This document shows, piece after piece, positions 61,682-64,000 of a stretch of DNA of 64,000 nucleotides. The position numbers were made by a program, and so were the translations under genes. Source of the stretch: Sclerotinia nivalis (lineage: Eukaryota > Ascomycota > Leotiomycetes > Helotiales > Sclerotiniaceae); the NCBI GenBank assembly GCA_029531795.1, contig JAPEIS010000004.1:2852001-2916000 (forward strand), written 5' to 3'. Below the pieces are notes generated by a model. That model searched no databases. It was not told the origin of the DNA and saw only the letters and a list, made by a program, of their open reading frames with translations. Every line of letters starts with the position of its first letter. Position 1 is the first letter of the stretch.

Positions 61682-62601
61682 GTCGATAAATACAAGACCC
61701 GTTTGTATGCCGTTATTGTACGGAAAGTTGTAGTCGCCTAACAGTGCTTTGGTTGACAGAGGATATCCTGTATATTCAGAAGTTGCCTTCAGAGCCACCT
61801 TGGTCAGATTCTCAAAACACCCCTCGCCCGGACTCAAAAATCGTTCTTTCAAATCCTCCGAAACGGGGAGTTTCAAGGTCGCGAAGACTTCTTGAACCTA
61901 AAACGGCAATCAAAGTTGGACCTTTTTTCAAATACAAAAGAATGAATTTTGTCTGCAGCCATGCAACCAAACTTTTTTGGAAGTTGGGGTTGTAGCAGCC
62001 TCAGAATGCGCCAAGGCCAAAATACGAAAGGTTTTGAGGACCTAATGATAGTTCTTCTCTTGATGTGAAAGTCCCTAAAGAATGTGTATTGAATGAAAAC
62101 CTTACCTACCTAGATACCTCAGATCCTAATTGATTGCTGTTGTCTAATCTGTACATCTTGCTGCTATCATGAATGATTCTGCCTTTTGCTTTATGAATGA
62201 ATGATTAAGAAATATGCCAAACTCCGGCAGGAATGTCAATATGATAGATGAGGATTCAGTCTGACTGTTCTAAACTTTGTGCGCCAAATGAGTTGTTGAT
62301 TTAATGATGTACTCTGATGTACTGTGATGTTCTTTGCTGTGCTGTTGTTTGTTGATGCATTTTCCCGCGATTCCGAAAACCACTTTACGCGTCAAAACAC
62401 GCATTGACCCTAAGACGCGTCGCGAATTCAACCTATTCATAAGTTTTCGTTCCTCCATCAACCAACTTATTCAAATTTTGTACCAAGTAATGAACACCTT
62501 CACTTTTTGCAATTTCACCTTCCTCGCATTCGCAATTTTGCTTATATAGTTCTTGCCTTGCATTTTTGGGTTATTCTTGCGTCTTGTCACAAAATACAAT
62601 C
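61682..62601. promoter_or_regulatory. Divergent region between paralogue 2 and CDT1
   Basis: 920 bp. It contains the E2F-like and MCB sites described separately (62361-62420) and AATGAATGATT-type AT-rich DNA. No gene visible. Confidence 0.55.
62361..62420 (+). promoter_or_regulatory. E2F-like site and two MluI cell-cycle boxes upstream of CDT1
   Basis: TTTCCCGCGA at 62361-62370, ACGCGT at 62387-62392 and ACGCGT at 62415-62420, 180 to 240 bp before the CDT1 start. Known: ACGCGT is the MBF target box, and cdt1/cdc18 are MBF-regulated G1/S genes in fission yeast. Two exact hexamers and an E2F-type word in 60 bp are unlikely to be chance. Confidence 0.7.
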
Positions 62602-64000
62602 ATGCCCTCTGCGGTTAAGAGAAGGAAGGTCGCGGCGACTACTTCGAAAACTGCAACAACTACCAAGATTCAACCATTGAGTTCCTTTACTACGATTTCA
62701 AAAGCAAGTACGAGGAGGGGACCAAAGTTAATTGCCGATAAGAATAAACAAGCTGATTGGGAATCAGTCACAGTTACTGAATTGGATAAACCTTCATTAA
62801 ATTTACGGAAGAGGAAATTGGATACGGAGGAGGAATCAAGTGTCATTGAAAAGGCAACAATTGGGAAAGATGTTAAAGTAGCTCCACAGCAATTTATCCT
62901 TCCAGCAAAAGTTCCAAAGACACCGCACAAACCTATCAAAACATCCTCAATCACCACCGATACCCCAACCAAAGGCGCGCGTACTCTCCTCGATCGCCTC
63001 CTCCTACAAACTCCAAAAAGACCTGTACAGAAAAGACCTTCTTTTTCGTCTTTACGCTCTATCTCTTCGAGTTCTTGCTCAGAAAAGTTAGCACTTTCTC
63101 TTGAAAATTCACAAAATTGCGTCGATGGAAAGGAGGAGGAAGGAGAAGCAAAAGAAGATCTTAAAGAATCCATTCCTGCCGAACTCATCGACATCATAAA
63201 TCTCCACGCTGCTCTTCTCACAACACTTACACTCCATTGCGCCCACAATGGATTCAATGCACCCGCAGACTTACGTAATCTCTGTCCAGATGTCGCCCGA
63301 GCATGGGGAAAACGGAAGGTTATCTTGGACGACATCCGCCAGGCTCTTGGTATCCTAAACTCCCACATAAACGATAGCGCAGAAGACCAGAAGCTTTCTA
63401 CCATAACTCTTTCAGATTATGGATTCGGAAAGATATGTGTGGAAATTGAAGCTGGGAATGAGGGTAGAAAGGGCAATAACCTAAGGCCAATTGATGAAGA
63501 GAGACTCAATGGCATGTTTGCTCAAAAATTAATGGTGCAGTGGGACTCGAAGGAGGATGATGTCACAGTTGAGGCATTTATGAAGGGATTACCACTAGAG
63601 CCAATCACACCTTGTTCTTCACTCTCGAAAATGACACCCCTCCTCGCCAAAGGACAGCGTCGACTCGAAGATATGAAAGCAGGAATTGTCACGAAAAAAG
63701 ATCTCAGAAGAACAAAGTCATCACCCGCTCTTATCGGAGCTGCAACTTCCAAGTCCACTTCCACGTCTACTTCAGCTTCTGCCGAGAAGAACCCCACTCT
63801 TCTCGAGCGTCTTCGCGCCAAACAACTCAGACAATCTCTCCTCCCCCAAGCCCCTTCTCCCGAAAAAGTAGCCCGGAAAGCAGCTTTATCAAGAATGGAA
63901 GAGGTGGTTAAGGTCCTCAGTATCGTCAGTACATCAGGATCAGCTGGTCAGCAGAGAATTTCCTTCACAATGCCGACTTTAATTGGAAAATTGAAGGACT
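62602..64000 (+). CDS. CDT1: DNA replication licensing factor Cdt1-like (partial, runs off the window)
   Basis: Open from ATG at 62602 to the end of the window, 466 codons with no intron needed; the 3' end is missing. Seen: a basic N-terminus (VKRRKVAATT, TRRGPKLIADK), disordered to ~185; a middle winged-helix-like segment ~190-260 (ELIDIINLHAALLTTLTLHC, PADLRNLCPDVARAWGKRK); a SMTPLL-type polar linker; RLRAKQLRQSLL and, from ~420, VARKAALSRMEEVVKVLSIV, resembling the C-terminal MCM-binding winged helix of Cdt1. Known: Cdt1 with ORC and Cdc6 loads MCM2-7 in G1. A loose PIP-like word (KIQPLSSFTTI) near residue 23 could bind PCNA. Identity rests on domain layout and wording, plus the G1/S promoter boxes. 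Confidence 0.72.
   Translation, partial: MPSAVKRRKVAATTSKTATTTKIQPLSSFTTISKASTRRGPKLIADKNKQADWESVTVTELDKPSLNLRKRKLDTEEESSVIEKATIGKDVKVAPQQFILPAKVPKTPHKPIKTSSITTDTPTKGARTLLDRLLLQTPKRPVQKRPSFSSLRSISSSSCSEKLALSLENSQNCVDGKEEEGEAKEDLKESIPAELIDIINLHAALLTTLTLHCAHNGFNAPADLRNLCPDVARAWGKRKVILDDIRQALGILNSHINDSAEDQKLSTITLSDYGFGKICVEIEAGNEGRKGNNLRPIDEERLNGMFAQKLMVQWDSKEDDVTVEAFMKGLPLEPITPCSSLSKMTPLLAKGQRRLEDMKAGIVTKKDLRRTKSSPALIGAATSKSTSTSTSASAEKNPTLLERLRAKQLRQSLLPQAPSPEKVARKAALSRMEEVVKVLSIVSTSGSAGQQRISFTMPTLIGKLKD

Overview
The window is nuclear DNA of a filamentous ascomycete. Genes are split by short introns (49-101 bp) with GT..AG ends and CTAAC/CTGAC-like branch points. Intergenic DNA is AT-rich and long, and the protein set is Pezizomycotina-like: ERG4, a GPI-anchored GH17 EglC, GH76 DFG5/DCW1, a Zn2Cys6 regulator, a quinate-repressor-like protein and a PTH11/rhodopsin-type membrane domain. 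I infer Leotiomycetes, probably Sclerotiniaceae (Botrytis/Sclerotinia type), but that rests on overall look only. I assembled sixteen protein-coding genes by joining frames at splice sites; exon coordinates are in each entry.

Layout. 1-8.9 kb: a divergent pair of ubiquitin-system genes, an RNF10/Mag2-like RING E3 (minus) and a Ubp3/USP10 deubiquitinase (plus). 8.9-14.8 kb: ERG4 sterol C-24(28) reductase and the FACT subunit SPT16, both plus. 14.8-18.9 kb: gene-free, with a degenerate ~85-bp tandem repeat and four helically phased 10-bp repeats. 18.9-24.4 kb: two cell-wall enzymes in a row, EglC-type GH17 and DFG5/DCW1-type GH76. 24.4-27.8 kb: gene-free, with a 27-copy GAGGGAA minisatellite. 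27.8-30.7 kb: a 913-aa fusion of a fungal rhodopsin/PTH11-like 7-TM domain to a FucP-type MFS transporter. 34.2-37.0 kb: a seven-exon Zn2Cys6 transcription factor with a predicted GC-AG intron. 37-43.8 kb: gene-free. 43.8-45.8 kb: a dehydroquinase/shikimate-dehydrogenase-like (quinate repressor-like) protein. 50.5-52.4 kb: a sugar transporter. 55.5-58.9 kb: an unknown 204-aa protein, 5-hydroxyisourate hydrolase and GET3. 59.5-61.7 kb: two diverged tandem paralogues of an F-box-like fungal family. 62.6 kb to the end: a CDT1-like licensing factor that runs off the window, preceded by two MluI cell-cycle boxes and an E2F-like site.

There is no secondary-metabolite cluster, intact transposon, tRNA or rRNA that I could support. 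The most interesting signals are the divergent E3/DUB pair acting on the same ribosomal ubiquitin mark in other eukaryotes, the receptor-transporter fusion, the quinate-repressor-like protein whose dehydroquinase residues look intact while its shikimate-dehydrogenase residues are lost, the in-frame GC-AG intron, and the G1/S promoter elements in front of CDT1.
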